Part shown: positions 17,608-25,794 of the stretch, one piece after another
Numbering within the stretch: the first letter of the stretch is position 1
Layout of the letters: each line of letters opens with the position of its first letter
From: Gemmatimonadota bacterium
GTDB lineage: Bacteria; Gemmatimonadota; Gemmatimonadetes; Longimicrobiales; Gaopeijiaceae
Reading direction: 5' to 3'
Assembly: GCA_022823225.1 (NCBI GenBank)
Contig: JAJDXM010000027.1
Span: forward strand, 1 to 64,000
Length of the DNA stretch: 64,000 bases
Translations under genes and position numbers: made by a program
Notes under the pieces: generated by a model
Told to the model about the DNA's origin: nothing
What the model saw: only the letters and a program-made list of their open reading frames with translations
The model's database searches: none

Positions 17608-19313
17608 CCCACCTCCCACAGGAACGACAGCAGCATCCAGTTTACGAAGTAGTAGAGGATGAAGGCGGCCAGGAAGATCAGCACGAGCACCATGGTGCCC
17701 GGAACCGGACCCAGGCGGCCCGACGGCCCCAGCGCCTCCTTGTCCTCAGGCTTGAGCGCGCGCGGCGGATTCGTGATCCCCGGCGGCAAGCCGCGTCCCG
17801 TCGCGCCCAGGCCCGAGTCGTCCGCGGCCATCTTCCGGCCGAAGAAGACCGACACCACCGTCACGACGATGTAGATCGCGCCGCCCACGATCGCGATCAG
17901 CCCGCCCACCGCCATCACCCCGATGATCAGGTTGACGGTCGGTGAGAACCCCGGCTGGAAGAGCGCCTGGCTGAACCCGATGTCCCAGTGCCGGCGCGGC
18001 ACCCCGAAGGTGCCGGCGAAGGTCATCGCCATCGAGAAGATGAGCATGCCGATGGCGAAGAGGTACGGCTGGATCTTCGCAAGCCTGTAGAACGCGATCT
18101 CGCGGCGGAAGATGAGCGGAATCACGTAGTAGGTGATCCCCATGAAGGCCATCGCGGTGCCGGACACCACGGTCGCGTGGAAGTGGCCGGGAATGCGCAG
18201 CGTGTTGTGCGCGATGATGTTGATCTGCTCGGTCCCGAAGGTCACCCCCGTGATGCCGCCGACGAACCCGAACACGACGATCGAGAACGCCAGCGAACTG
18301 AATCCGGGATCGCCCCAGGGCGCCCGCTTCAGCCACCCGAAGAGGCCCTGCGTGGCCCCGCGCAGCCGCATCCCCAGCTCCGTCCCCGCCGGAACCGTGA
18401 ACCCGTGAATCATCGAGGCGAGCACCGCCATGTACATGAAGTAGCTGGTGTTCCACACCTTCCACGCCGGTCCCATGCCCGGATCCACCAGCAGGTGGTG
18501 CGCCGAGGCCATCGAAATGAAGAGGACATAGAGGACGAACGCCGTCCGGCTCACTTTCTCATTCAGCACGACCGCCCCGACCGTAAGCGCCCCCAGCAGA
18601 TACCAGATCGACACCATCGCGGCCACGTTGATCTGCTGAGACGAGTGGCCCAGCCCCCACCAGATCAGCCGGTACATCTGGGCGTCCACGTTCATCATGT
18701 CGAGCGACCACAGGAAGGTGGGGATGTAGATGATCGCGCCGTGCAGCAGGGTGACCGCCGCGATCGCCGCCGCCGTGATCGCCCCGTACGTGACGAGCGG
18801 CACCGATCCCTCATAGGTCTTCTCGCGCCGGGCCACCACCAGGATGGCGAAGAAGTGCCCGACCACCGTGAGGGCGCCGACCGCGAAGAGAATCACGCCC
18901 AGGTAGAAGAGCGGATGCGCCCGGAGCGGCACGTACGAGGTGAAGAGCACATCGGCGCGGCCGGTCCACATCGTCCATTCGACCATCAGGGTGCCCACCA
19001 CCATGAGCACGAAGGCGATCCACCCGGTGCTCGGCGCGGGGACCCTGCAGTTCAGCAGCACCGCGGACGCGAAGTAGAGCACCGCCATCTCGAAGAAGAT
19101 GAGCATGTTCATCCCGTGCACGGTCAGCATGCGGTAGAACATCTCGGCTTCAAGGAGGAGGACCGCCTCCCAGCGCGTCAGCAGGACGAGAAGGGCCGCG
19201 ACCCCGCCGACGAGGAGCGCCACCGTGGCGACGATGGCGTTGGCCTTGATGAGCTGATCGGCCGTGCGGTGCACCTGGAGCCCGGTCGTCGGGCAGCTGC
19301 GAAACGGGCTCAT
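17604..19313 (-). CDS. Heme-copper oxidoreductase subunit I, Tyr-less active site
   Basis: A 569-residue protein with about 13-14 transmembrane helices. Heme and CuB ligands are present: His in HGMNML (low-spin heme), His in WWGLGH (CuB), the HH pair in SAHHLLVD, and HFH in PGHFHATVV. The segment after the helix VI His is GHSSQQ, where oxidases have GHPEVY, so the cross-linked tyrosine needed to reduce oxygen is missing and a Gln sits at its position. Loss of this Tyr is typical of nitric oxide reductases, including the CuA-linked NorSY/sNOR and eNOR types. The short IIa-like helix upstream suggests a B-type origin. I infer NO reduction; an oxidase role is less likely. Confidence 0.85.
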   Translation of the reverse strand: MSPFRSCPTTGLQVHRTADQLIKANAIVATVALLVGGVAALLVLLTRWEAVLLLEAEMFYRMLTVHGMNMLIFFEMAVLYFASAVLLNCRVPAPSTGWIAFVLMVVGTLMVEWTMWTGRADVLFTSYVPLRAHPLFYLGVILFAVGALTVVGHFFAILVVARREKTYEGSVPLVTYGAITAAAIAAVTLLHGAIIYIPTFLWSLDMMNVDAQMYRLIWWGLGHSSQQINVAAMVSIWYLLGALTVGAVVLNEKVSRTAFVLYVLFISMASAHHLLVDPGMGPAWKVWNTSYFMYMAVLASMIHGFTVPAGTELGMRLRGATQGLFGWLKRAPWGDPGFSSLAFSIVVFGFVGGITGVTFGTEQINIIAHNTLRIPGHFHATVVSGTAMAFMGITYYVIPLIFRREIAFYRLAKIQPYLFAIGMLIFSMAMTFAGTFGVPRRHWDIGFSQALFQPGFSPTVNLIIGVMAVGGLIAIVGGAIYIVVTVVSVFFGRKMAADDSGLGATGRGLPPGITNPPRALKPEDKEALGPSGRLGPVPGTMVLVLIFLAAFILYYFVNWMLLSFLWEVG

Positions 19314-19933
19314 CGGTCACCTCCCGGGCCGGTGTCACCGTCCGCAGCGGCATTCGTGGCTCCGGCGGCGACGGTATCGGCGTCCGCCACTTCATCCGCC
19401 CCCACCACGATGATCTTCCCGACCATCAGGTGGTGGCCGATCCCGCAGAACTCGTTGCACATGACGTGGAACTCGCCGGCTTCGTTGGGCACGATGCGCA
19501 GGCCGTAATCGTACCCGGGCACGACCTGGAAGTTGATGTTGAGCGGGAGGAGGCCGAATCCGTGGTTCACGTCGAGCGACGACAGGTGGAGCGTGTACTC
19601 GGCCCCCTGCCTGAGCCGGACCACGGGAATCCAGGCGAACTGCGACGCCTGCAGGTAGACGTCGCTGCCCGGCGGCGGTTCCACCACCGGGAGGCCGTTG
19701 TCTGTGCCCACCTGGTATTCCTGCACGAATTCCAGCACCCGGGCCTGGAAGTCGGCGGGTTCCACCCGGTGCCGGATGCCCGACGGATTCTGGCCGCCGC
19801 GCACGTGCCAGAGCGGCATCATCGCGAAGAGGACCATGCACCAGGCAAAGGCGATCCACACCCATACCTTTTCGTGCTTTCCGACCTTCTTCCACCAGAT
19901 GCGCTCCGGGGGTTCGATTCCGGTTCGGTACAT
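19310..19933 (-). CDS. Heme-copper enzyme subunit II with CuA site
   Basis: A 207-residue protein with one N-terminal membrane helix (VWVWIAFAWCMVLFAMMPLW) and a cupredoxin domain. The CuA ligands are intact: His in DVNHGF and the C-terminal MCNEFCGIGHHLM. It would receive electrons from a cytochrome c or similar donor and pass them to subunit I. Its stop overlaps the subunit I start by four bases. A short size with a single helix fits B-type (ba3-like) and NorS-like subunits. Confidence 0.9.
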   Translation of the reverse strand: MYRTGIEPPERIWWKKVGKHEKVWVWIAFAWCMVLFAMMPLWHVRGGQNPSGIRHRVEPADFQARVLEFVQEYQVGTDNGLPVVEPPPGSDVYLQASQFAWIPVVRLRQGAEYTLHLSSLDVNHGFGLLPLNINFQVVPGYDYGLRIVPNEAGEFHVMCNEFCGIGHHLMVGKIIVVGADEVADADTVAAGATNAAADGDTGPGGDR

Positions 19934-19948
19934 CGGACGCGTCCTTCC

Positions 19949-20134
19949 CTATGGCAGAGGTGCGGGATCGAGGGACATGATTTCGAGCACGCCCCAGGCC
20001 GTGAAGAAGACGAACATCACCACGATGCAAGCGGCGAGCAGCAGAAACGGGCTGTCGTACAGCCGCTGCATGAGCGGGACCGGCGTGTCGTCCTCCGGGG
20101 CCGGAGGTGGTTGGGCGGATGTTGGGTCGGACAT
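19949..20134 (-). other. Subunit IIa-like small membrane protein (internal start)
   Basis: Within the same reading frame as the Rrf2 gene, an ATG at 20134 preceded by GGGAG begins a 61-residue protein: a Pro-rich polar head, then one helix (FLLLAACIVVMFVFFTAWGV). It sits directly before subunit II, as the single-helix subunit IIa does in ba3-type oxidase operons. It may be made separately from the internal start, as the tail of the Rrf2 protein, or both. Confidence 0.55.
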
Positions 20135-20587
20135 GGAATCAGGCTCCCTGGATGAGGGGAATCGGGAATGTCCGCCGGCGGCGGTGGCCGGAGGGCTGAG
20201 CAGATCGCCCAGAGTCGTTTCGTAGAAGAAGCGGTCGATGGCTTCGCGCACTTCGCACCACCGGCCGTGCATTGCGCAGGGGTTGTTCGGCGAGCACTCC
20301 GGGCGTCCCAGCAGACAGCGCCGTTCGGGTCCCTCCGGATCGATGGCTTCCACAACCCGCCCCAGGGCGATCCCGGCCGCGGGCTCGGTGAGCAGGTAGC
20401 CGCCGCCACGGCCTCGGGTCGCGACCAGCAGGTCGTCCTGCACCAGCCGGTACAGCGTCTTGGACAGGTAGTTCTGCGGCAGGTCGAGCTCCCGCGCCAG
20501 CGTTCGTGCCGAGACCGGTCCGGACGCCTGCCGCTCGGCGATGCAGAGCACCGCCCGAAGCGCGATGCGGGCCGTCTTGGAGAGCAT
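19949..20587 (-). CDS. Rrf2-family regulator, in frame with a membrane segment
   Basis: A 212-codon frame. Residues 1-~130 are an Rrf2 winged-helix regulator (MLSKTARIALRAVLCIAERQ) with the three-Cys cluster CLLGRPECSPNNPC, the iron-sulfur ligand pattern of IscR/NsrR proteins. NsrR senses NO through its cluster. From residue 152 the frame encodes the subunit IIa-like helix. No stop separates them, so the predicted product is a membrane-tethered Rrf2 protein unless the internal ATG is used. It heads the cluster for subunits II and I and SCO, and probably controls it. Confidence 0.85.
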   Translation of the reverse strand: MLSKTARIALRAVLCIAERQASGPVSARTLARELDLPQNYLSKTLYRLVQDDLLVATRGRGGGYLLTEPAAGIALGRVVEAIDPEGPERRCLLGRPECSPNNPCAMHGRWCEVREAIDRFFYETTLGDLLSPPATAAGGHSRFPSSREPDSMSDPTSAQPPPAPEDDTPVPLMQRLYDSPFLLLAACIVVMFVFFTAWGVLEIMSLDPAPLP

Positions 20588-20622
20588 CCCGACCTCTCAT
20601 TCTCGGCGGTTCCCTATTCCGG

Positions 20623-20640
20623 ATATCAACATGATGATAT
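20623..20640. promoter_or_regulatory. Candidate Rrf2 operator in divergent promoter
   Basis: ATATCAACATGATGATAT has six-base arms (ATATCA/TGATAT) around a six-base centre. It lies between the divergent Rrf2 and cytochrome b starts, 36 bases from the former, and is a natural autoregulatory site. The assignment is by position and symmetry only. Confidence 0.45.
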
Positions 20641-20661
20641 GATTGATTCCGGCAAGCAAGG

Positions 20662-22314
20662 ATGCAAGCAATGCTCAAGCGACCCCTGGGGAAGGTCCTC
20701 GCCCGCCTCGACGGCTGGGCCGACCGGCTGTACGGGTGGAAGTGGAATCCACTCTACCAGTCCGGGGCGCTGGTCATCGTGTGCCTCACCGTGGTGCTTG
20801 CCACCGGCCTCTACCTGATCTTCTTCTACCGGATCGGGGCGCCCTACGAGTCGATGGTGCGCATTGACGGCCAGGCCTGGGGAGGACGCTGGATCCGCTC
20901 GCTGCACAGGTACGCCGCCGACGCGGCGGTGGTCGCCGCCGTGTTCCACGCACTCAGGATGTTCTGCCAGGGACGCTCGTGGGGGCCGAGGGCGCTGGCC
21001 TGGATCTCGGGCGTCTTCCTGGTCTTCCTGCTGTACGTCTGCGGCTGGACCGGCTACGTGATGGTGTGGGACACGCACGGGCAGCTGCTGGCCACCGAGG
21101 GCGCGCGCCTTCTCGACGCCCTGCCCCTCTTCTCCGAGCCGGTGTCCCGGACATTCGCCGGCGACAGCCCGCTGCCGTCGGCGTTCTTCTTCATGAACCT
21201 CTTCCTCCACATCGCGCTTCCGATCGGGCTGGCGATCTTTCTCTGGCTGCACGTGGCCCGCGTCGCCCGGCCGGTGATTCTTCCCCCGCGTCGCCTGCTC
21301 TGGATGAGTGTCGGACTGCTCGCCGCCGCGGCAATCCTGCTGCCCGTCCCGCTCGGACCGGGTGCCGATCTGTTGCGCACGCCCGCCAACGTGACGCTGG
21401 ACATCTTCTACTCCTTCTGGCTCCCGGCAGCCGCCTCCGCGTCCCCCGGCCTGGTCTGGGCCGCCGGCGCCGCGGTTGCAATCGGCCTCGTCGCCGTCCC
21501 CTTTGTGGCCCGTCCCCGCGAGGCCCGCCGGCCCGCCCCTTCCGTGGTGTCGAGCCGGCTCTGCACCTCGTGCGAACAGTGCTACGTGGACTGCCCGTAC
21601 GACGCCATCCGGATGGTCGAGCGGACCGACGGGCGCGAAGGCCTGGTCGCCCGGGTCAACCCCGCATCGTGCGTCAGCTGCGGCATCTGCGCCGGTTCCT
21701 GCGCACCGATGGGGGTGGGGCCGCCGGGCCGCACGGGCCGGGACCAGTTGGCCCGGGTGAGGGAGTTCGTCGCACGGCGTTCCTTTGCGGACGGGGACAT
21801 CGTGCTGGTCGCGTGCGGCCGGTCCGCGGCCGGTGCCCCGGACGCCGGGGGGGAGGCGTTGCGGTTTGGGGAGGCGCCGCAGCTTGCGAAGGCGCCGAAG
21901 CCTGCGGAGGCGCCGCGGTTTCCGGTATCCTGCGCGGGCAACCTCCACAGTTCGGTCGTGGAGTACCTGGTCCGGGCCGGCGCGGGGGGCGTGCTCGTCG
22001 TGGCCTGTCCGCCGCGCGACTGCTGGGGACGCGAAGGACCCGGGTGGCTGGTCGAGAGGCTGTTCAACGGACGGGAGGCTGAACTGAAGGAGCGCGTCGA
22101 CCGGAAGCGGGTGCGGGTCGCGTTCGCGTCGTTCCATGACCGGCCCGCGCTGCAGGCGGCCCTGGACGAATTCGCGCGGGCGCTCGGGGGACTTGACGCT
22201 CCCGCCGGGGAGGCCGGCATCGAGGTCGACACCGAGTGTGAGCTTTCCGGTTCTCCGGACGGACCCCGAATGATCCCCGCGCGGCGCCGTTGGTGGCGGG
22301 CGGGGTCGCCATGA
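20662..22314 (+). CDS. Cytochrome b / 2x[4Fe-4S] / MvhD-like fusion
   Basis: A 550-residue three-part protein. Residues ~1-210 are a cytochrome b N-terminal domain, four to five helices with two His pairs each spaced 14 residues (SLHRYAA to FHALRMF, and LFLHIAL to WLHVARV), enough for two b hemes. Residues ~290-360 carry two ferredoxin clusters (CTSCEQCYVDCP and CVSCGICAGSC). The C-terminal part resembles MvhD/FlpD-type electron-transfer domains (VACGRSA, SCAGNLHSSVVEYLVRAGA, ACPPRDCW). It could link quinone or ferredoxin pools to a redox partner. A short EAPxxAKAP repeat joins the last parts. Divergent from the Rrf2/heme-copper cluster. Confidence 0.85.
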   Translation: MQAMLKRPLGKVLARLDGWADRLYGWKWNPLYQSGALVIVCLTVVLATGLYLIFFYRIGAPYESMVRIDGQAWGGRWIRSLHRYAADAAVVAAVFHALRMFCQGRSWGPRALAWISGVFLVFLLYVCGWTGYVMVWDTHGQLLATEGARLLDALPLFSEPVSRTFAGDSPLPSAFFFMNLFLHIALPIGLAIFLWLHVARVARPVILPPRRLLWMSVGLLAAAAILLPVPLGPGADLLRTPANVTLDIFYSFWLPAAASASPGLVWAAGAAVAIGLVAVPFVARPREARRPAPSVVSSRLCTSCEQCYVDCPYDAIRMVERTDGREGLVARVNPASCVSCGICAGSCAPMGVGPPGRTGRDQLARVREFVARRSFADGDIVLVACGRSAAGAPDAGGEALRFGEAPQLAKAPKPAEAPRFPVSCAGNLHSSVVEYLVRAGAGGVLVVACPPRDCWGREGPGWLVERLFNGREAELKERVDRKRVRVAFASFHDRPALQAALDEFARALGGLDAPAGEAGIEVDTECELSGSPDGPRMIPARRRWWRAGSP

Positions 22315-22901
22315 CCGGTCGGGTGCGACAGCTGTCGGCTGCGGCGCTCGCGTTGGCCGCCGTCGTGGCCCTGGTTCTCCTTTCCCGGGTCGCCTGGCGG
22401 GCTTCCGACACGGACACTGCGGAACTGAGGCTTTCCTGGCGCATGCCCGCCCCCTCGTACCGGCACTGCCGGCCACCCACCGAGGCCGAGCTGGAGGGCG
22501 TCCTTCCCCACATGCGCCCTTCGGAGATCTGCACGGACGTGACGATCCCCTTCCGCCTCACGATCCTGCTGAACGAGGACACGCTGCACTCCGGACCGGT
22601 CGAAGGGTCCGGCCCGCGCGCCCGCACCCTCACCATCTTCAGCAGCTTTCCGGTGTCCCCCGGCAGCTACGACCTCGACGTGGCCTTTCTCCCCGACGAG
22701 CCTGCGGATTCGGTGCCGGGTCTTCCAGACGCGGCGATGGGTGCTCCGGCTTCGGATTCCGCGGGCCTTGCACGGGACTTCGCAATGACGCTGAGCGCCG
22801 CCGTGACCGCCGGTCCCGGAGACGTGATCCTGGTGTCGGCCGACGAAAACGGACGCCTCTACGCCATTGATGCGCGGGCGGGAAACCGGCCGCGGTCCTA
22901 G
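22311..22901 (+). CDS. Single-pass membrane protein, unknown
   Basis: A 196-residue protein whose ATG overlaps the upstream stop (ATGA at 22311-22314). One N-terminal helix (LSAAALALAAVVALVLLSRV) is followed by a periplasmic domain with two Cys (YRHCRPPTEAELE and SEICTDVTIPF) and beta-strand-rich sequence. Tight coupling to the cytochrome b/ferredoxin fusion suggests it is a partner or assembly factor of that protein. No family recognised. Confidence 0.6.
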   Translation: MTGRVRQLSAAALALAAVVALVLLSRVAWRASDTDTAELRLSWRMPAPSYRHCRPPTEAELEGVLPHMRPSEICTDVTIPFRLTILLNEDTLHSGPVEGSGPRARTLTIFSSFPVSPGSYDLDVAFLPDEPADSVPGLPDAAMGAPASDSAGLARDFAMTLSAAVTAGPGDVILVSADENGRLYAIDARAGNRPRS

Positions 22902-22915
22902 TAGCCAGCCGAATC

Positions 22916-23431
22916 CTATTCGGCAGCGGACCCCAGCGCGCCGGGCAGGTGTGCGTGCTCGTCTGGCACCGGGGAGTCTTCGCCGGTCCCTTCCCGCACG
23001 ATCCACGGCCCTTCCGCGTCCCCGATGACCCTGAAAGGAATCTGATGATAGCCGCGCCTGATCCGATAGGCGCCGAAGTGTTTCAGGTCGAGTGTGAACA
23101 CCTTGTCCGTTCGGCAGCGCTCCGCGGCGCTGACGATTGACGCGTCGGCAAGGTCCATGGGCTGGTCCGCGTAGTGGACCATCAACTCAAAGCAACGACG
23201 GCGCCACTGGTCGTCCAGAGGCAGGACCGAGAGTCCACCATCGGTGATGAAGGCCATCAGCCTGGGAGGGCCGGGACTTCCCGGTCGGAGAAGGTGAAAG
23301 GCCTCGGTGAGGACCGGGGTCGTGGTAACCAGCGATTCGTCGATCCCTTCGAGAAGCCGGACGCATCGAGAGTGCTGGGCCTCGGAGGGATCGAACAGCG
23401 CGACCAATGGCCCGGTATCGACGAGAATCAC
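22916..23431 (-). CDS. PIN-domain toxin (VapC-like)
   Basis: A 171-residue PIN-fold ribonuclease. The acidic active-site residues are present: Asp in MILVDTGP, Glu in VLTEAFHL, Asp in MDLADASIV and Asp in VFTLDLKHFG. VapC toxins cut tRNA or rRNA when freed from the antitoxin. It starts at GTG 23431, overlapping the antitoxin stop by four bases (GTGA). About 35 residues at the C-terminus extend beyond the PIN domain. Confidence 0.85.
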   Translation of the reverse strand: MILVDTGPLVALFDPSEAQHSRCVRLLEGIDESLVTTTPVLTEAFHLLRPGSPGPPRLMAFITDGGLSVLPLDDQWRRRCFELMVHYADQPMDLADASIVSAAERCRTDKVFTLDLKHFGAYRIRRGYHQIPFRVIGDAEGPWIVREGTGEDSPVPDEHAHLPGALGSAAE

Positions 23432-23736
23432 TGTTCGTGCCTTTTGCGGATGACCTCGGCGATGACTTCCTTGGCCTTTCCGGCCGGAGCGACCGCGTAG
23501 CCCCCTGTCCTGGGCAACCCCAGACTCCTGTACACCTCGCCAGGACGCCGGGTGATGTCGTCGTCCAGCTCCTTCGCGTATGCGCGGAGACCTTCCCTCA
23601 TGATCTCCGAGATCGACATTCCGGTCCGGCGCCTCAGGTCTGCCAAGGCGGTTTCGCCGGCCGCATCCAGACGTACCGTGCGTGTACCCATCGCTCTCGG
23701 GTCCTCGTTGTAGCCCGCTGTGTCCTGCACACCCAT
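23428..23736 (-). CDS. Ribbon-helix-helix antitoxin
   Basis: A 102-residue protein with an RHH DNA-binding segment (TRTVRLDAAGETALADLRRR and MSISEIMREGLRAYAKEL) and a C-terminal tail that should wrap the PIN toxin. It is the first gene of the pair and would repress the operon by binding its promoter as a complex with the toxin. The start may be 23736 or the ATG at 23691; AAGAAGG precedes the former. Confidence 0.8.
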   Translation of the reverse strand: MGVQDTAGYNEDPRAMGTRTVRLDAAGETALADLRRRTGMSISEIMREGLRAYAKELDDDITRRPGEVYRSLGLPRTGGYAVAPAGKAKEVIAEVIRKRHEQ

Positions 23737-23802
23737 CTTCGCGCCCTTCTTCCGCGTGTCATACGACTGTAATACGGCCTGAAGGCCAGCGCAAGAAGGG
23801 TG

Positions 23803-25248
23803 CTACCGCCCGCCTCCCGGCAGGTACTTCGCCGGGATCGGATGGTCCGGGCTCTCCCCCAGCCAGTAGATCGACACGACCCACCACCGCGTGCCGTCGT
23901 TCAGGAGCTGGAAGGAGTTGATTCCGCGCGCAAAGGGCTCGGGGTCGGTGGCGAGCCTGCGCGACTCGTAGGTGCTGAACGCGTGCGCGATCACTCCGTA
24001 CTGCTCGGTGACGCGGTTGATCTCGACCTCGTGGAAGCCGTTCTGCTCGAGCCAGGCGCCCGAGTTCTCGGCGTACTCGTCCGGGGTCATGATGCGCCGT
24101 CCGTAGGAGCCGGCGGGCGAGCGGCCGACCGGGCTCAGGGTGGCGCCCGGAGCGAAGAGCGAGCGGAAGCGGTCCCAGTCGCGGGCCACGCCGGCGTCGC
24201 CGGAAATCACGTCGTAGACGGCCTCCATGATCGCGTCGATGGACTCGACGTCGGCGGGGTCGGCGGGGGGACCCCCAATCCCGGTCAGCTCCCGGCTCAG
24301 CGCCTCGAGCCTTGCCCGCGCCTCCTCATCGTACGCCTGGGCATTGGCCCGGGCAGGCCTGAGGCCGTTGAAGTACTGGCCGCTGTCGAAATCGTCGGAG
24401 TCGACAACCTGCATGACCGCGTCGGCGCCTTCGGCGATCGTTGCGCGCGGGGTGGCGCCCAGCCGCAGCACCATGCCGGTCGGCATGTAGGTGGCCGGAT
24501 GAAGCGAGCCAACCACGACGCCGGTCCCTTCCAGCTCCTCGGCCAGGTCGTGCGTGAACATGACCTGGGCGAGCTTGCTCTGGGCGTACGCCCGGCGGCC
24601 GGTGAAGTTGTTCTCGATCATCACGTCGTCGAAGTCGATCGGGGTCTGCGCACCCGACGACACGTTCACGATTCGCGACGGCGCGCTGGACAGGACGCGC
24701 GGCATGAGCATGTGGGTGAGCAGAAAGGTGGACAGGTAGTTCACCTGGAAGCGGTACTCGTGCCCGTCCTCGGTGAGCAGCCGCTCATTGGGCGATGAAC
24801 CGAAACCCGCGTTGTTGATCAGGATGTCGAGCCGGTCGTAGTCGGCGAGCAGGGTTTCGGCGAAGGTGCGGACCTCGGCGAAGGAGGCCAGGTCGGCCCT
24901 GTAGAATCGCGCGCTCCCGGATCCCGCCGCATTGATGGAATCCACCACTTCGGCGCCTCGCTCCACGCTGCGCCCGTGGACGATCACGTGGTCGCCGCGC
25001 GCGCCGAGGCGCAGCGCCAGTTCGCGGCCGAGGCCGGAGGTCGATCCGGTGACGAGGGCGACCGTCTGGCCGGGTTCGGGGGTGGCTTGCGCGGCGGCCC
25101 CGGTGGCCAGGGCGGGCAGGGCCGAAAGGATGGCGGCGGTTGTGAGGGTGGCGGCCGGGAGGGTGGCGCGGGTTGATGGCCGCGATGGCGCCTGCGATGG
25201 CGGCCGCGGGGCGGGGTGGGGGGTTCCTCCGGGTTCGATGCTGTTCAT
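23803..25248 (-). CDS. Exported SDR oxidoreductase fused to an NTF2-like domain
   Basis: A 481-residue protein. A signal-like leader (LPAATLTTAAILSALPALATG) precedes a short-chain dehydrogenase (~55-310) with the NAD(P) loop TGSTSGLG, NNAG, the catalytic Ser region NVSSGAQ and YAQSK. Residues ~330-481 look like a SnoaL/NTF2 fold (AIMEAVYDVISGDAGVARDW onward). The SDR sequence resembles retinol dehydrogenase-like members. An SDR outside the cytoplasm would need a cofactor there, so either the leader is an anchor or the start is misread. GAGGAG lies seven bases before ATG 25248. Confidence 0.8.
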   Translation of the reverse strand: MNSIEPGGTPHPAPRPPSQAPSRPSTRATLPAATLTTAAILSALPALATGAAAQATPEPGQTVALVTGSTSGLGRELALRLGARGDHVIVHGRSVERGAEVVDSINAAGSGSARFYRADLASFAEVRTFAETLLADYDRLDILINNAGFGSSPNERLLTEDGHEYRFQVNYLSTFLLTHMLMPRVLSSAPSRIVNVSSGAQTPIDFDDVMIENNFTGRRAYAQSKLAQVMFTHDLAEELEGTGVVVGSLHPATYMPTGMVLRLGATPRATIAEGADAVMQVVDSDDFDSGQYFNGLRPARANAQAYDEEARARLEALSRELTGIGGPPADPADVESIDAIMEAVYDVISGDAGVARDWDRFRSLFAPGATLSPVGRSPAGSYGRRIMTPDEYAENSGAWLEQNGFHEVEINRVTEQYGVIAHAFSTYESRRLATDPEPFARGINSFQLLNDGTRWWVVSIYWLGESPDHPIPAKYLPGGGR

Positions 25249-25431
25249 TGAGTTGCTCCTCGTTGGCGATAACAGGAGCAAGCTTACATCCCCGTCGCGC
25301 TCCGCCGCAACGCGTCGATCCGAATGGCCGTCTGGTGCTCGTACCCGCCGGCCCGGGACTACGTTGGAAGGTTGCGCCGGGTTTAGATTCCAACATCGCA
25401 TCGACCAGCCACCCCGTGCAAAGAGGACAGC

Positions 25432-25752
25432 ATGGCCAAGTACATGTTCCGAACCAGCTACACACAATCCGGCCTCAAGGGGCTGCTTGCCGAGGGCGGC
25501 ACCGGTCGCGAAGCCGCGCTGCGCAGCACGGTCGAGGCCGCGGGCGGCACTCTGGAGGGGTTCTACTACGCCTTCGGCGACTCGGACCTCTATCTGATCA
25601 CCGACCTTCCCGACGAGGCGACCGCGACGGCACTGTCGCTGAACATCGCTGCCGCGGGCGCGCTCACGGTGTCCGTGACCGTTCTCCTGACCCCGCAGGA
25701 TGTGGACGAAGCCGTAGCGAAGTCCGTTCCGTACCGGCTGCCTGGCGCTTGA
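25432..25752 (+). CDS. GYD-domain protein
   Basis: A 106-residue protein matching the GYD family: MAKYMFRTSYTQSGLKGLL at the start, GTLEGFYYAFGDSDLYLITD in the middle, then a VTVTVLLTP-like strand. Members are small ferredoxin-like-fold proteins found across bacteria, with function unknown. It is divergent from the SDR gene, with 183 bases between starts in which I see no clear operator. Confidence 0.85.
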   Translation: MAKYMFRTSYTQSGLKGLLAEGGTGREAALRSTVEAAGGTLEGFYYAFGDSDLYLITDLPDEATATALSLNIAAAGALTVSVTVLLTPQDVDEAVAKSVPYRLPGA

Positions 25753-25794
25753 TGGCACCGGGACGAGCTGGCGGGCTGAGTCCGCCACCCAGCC

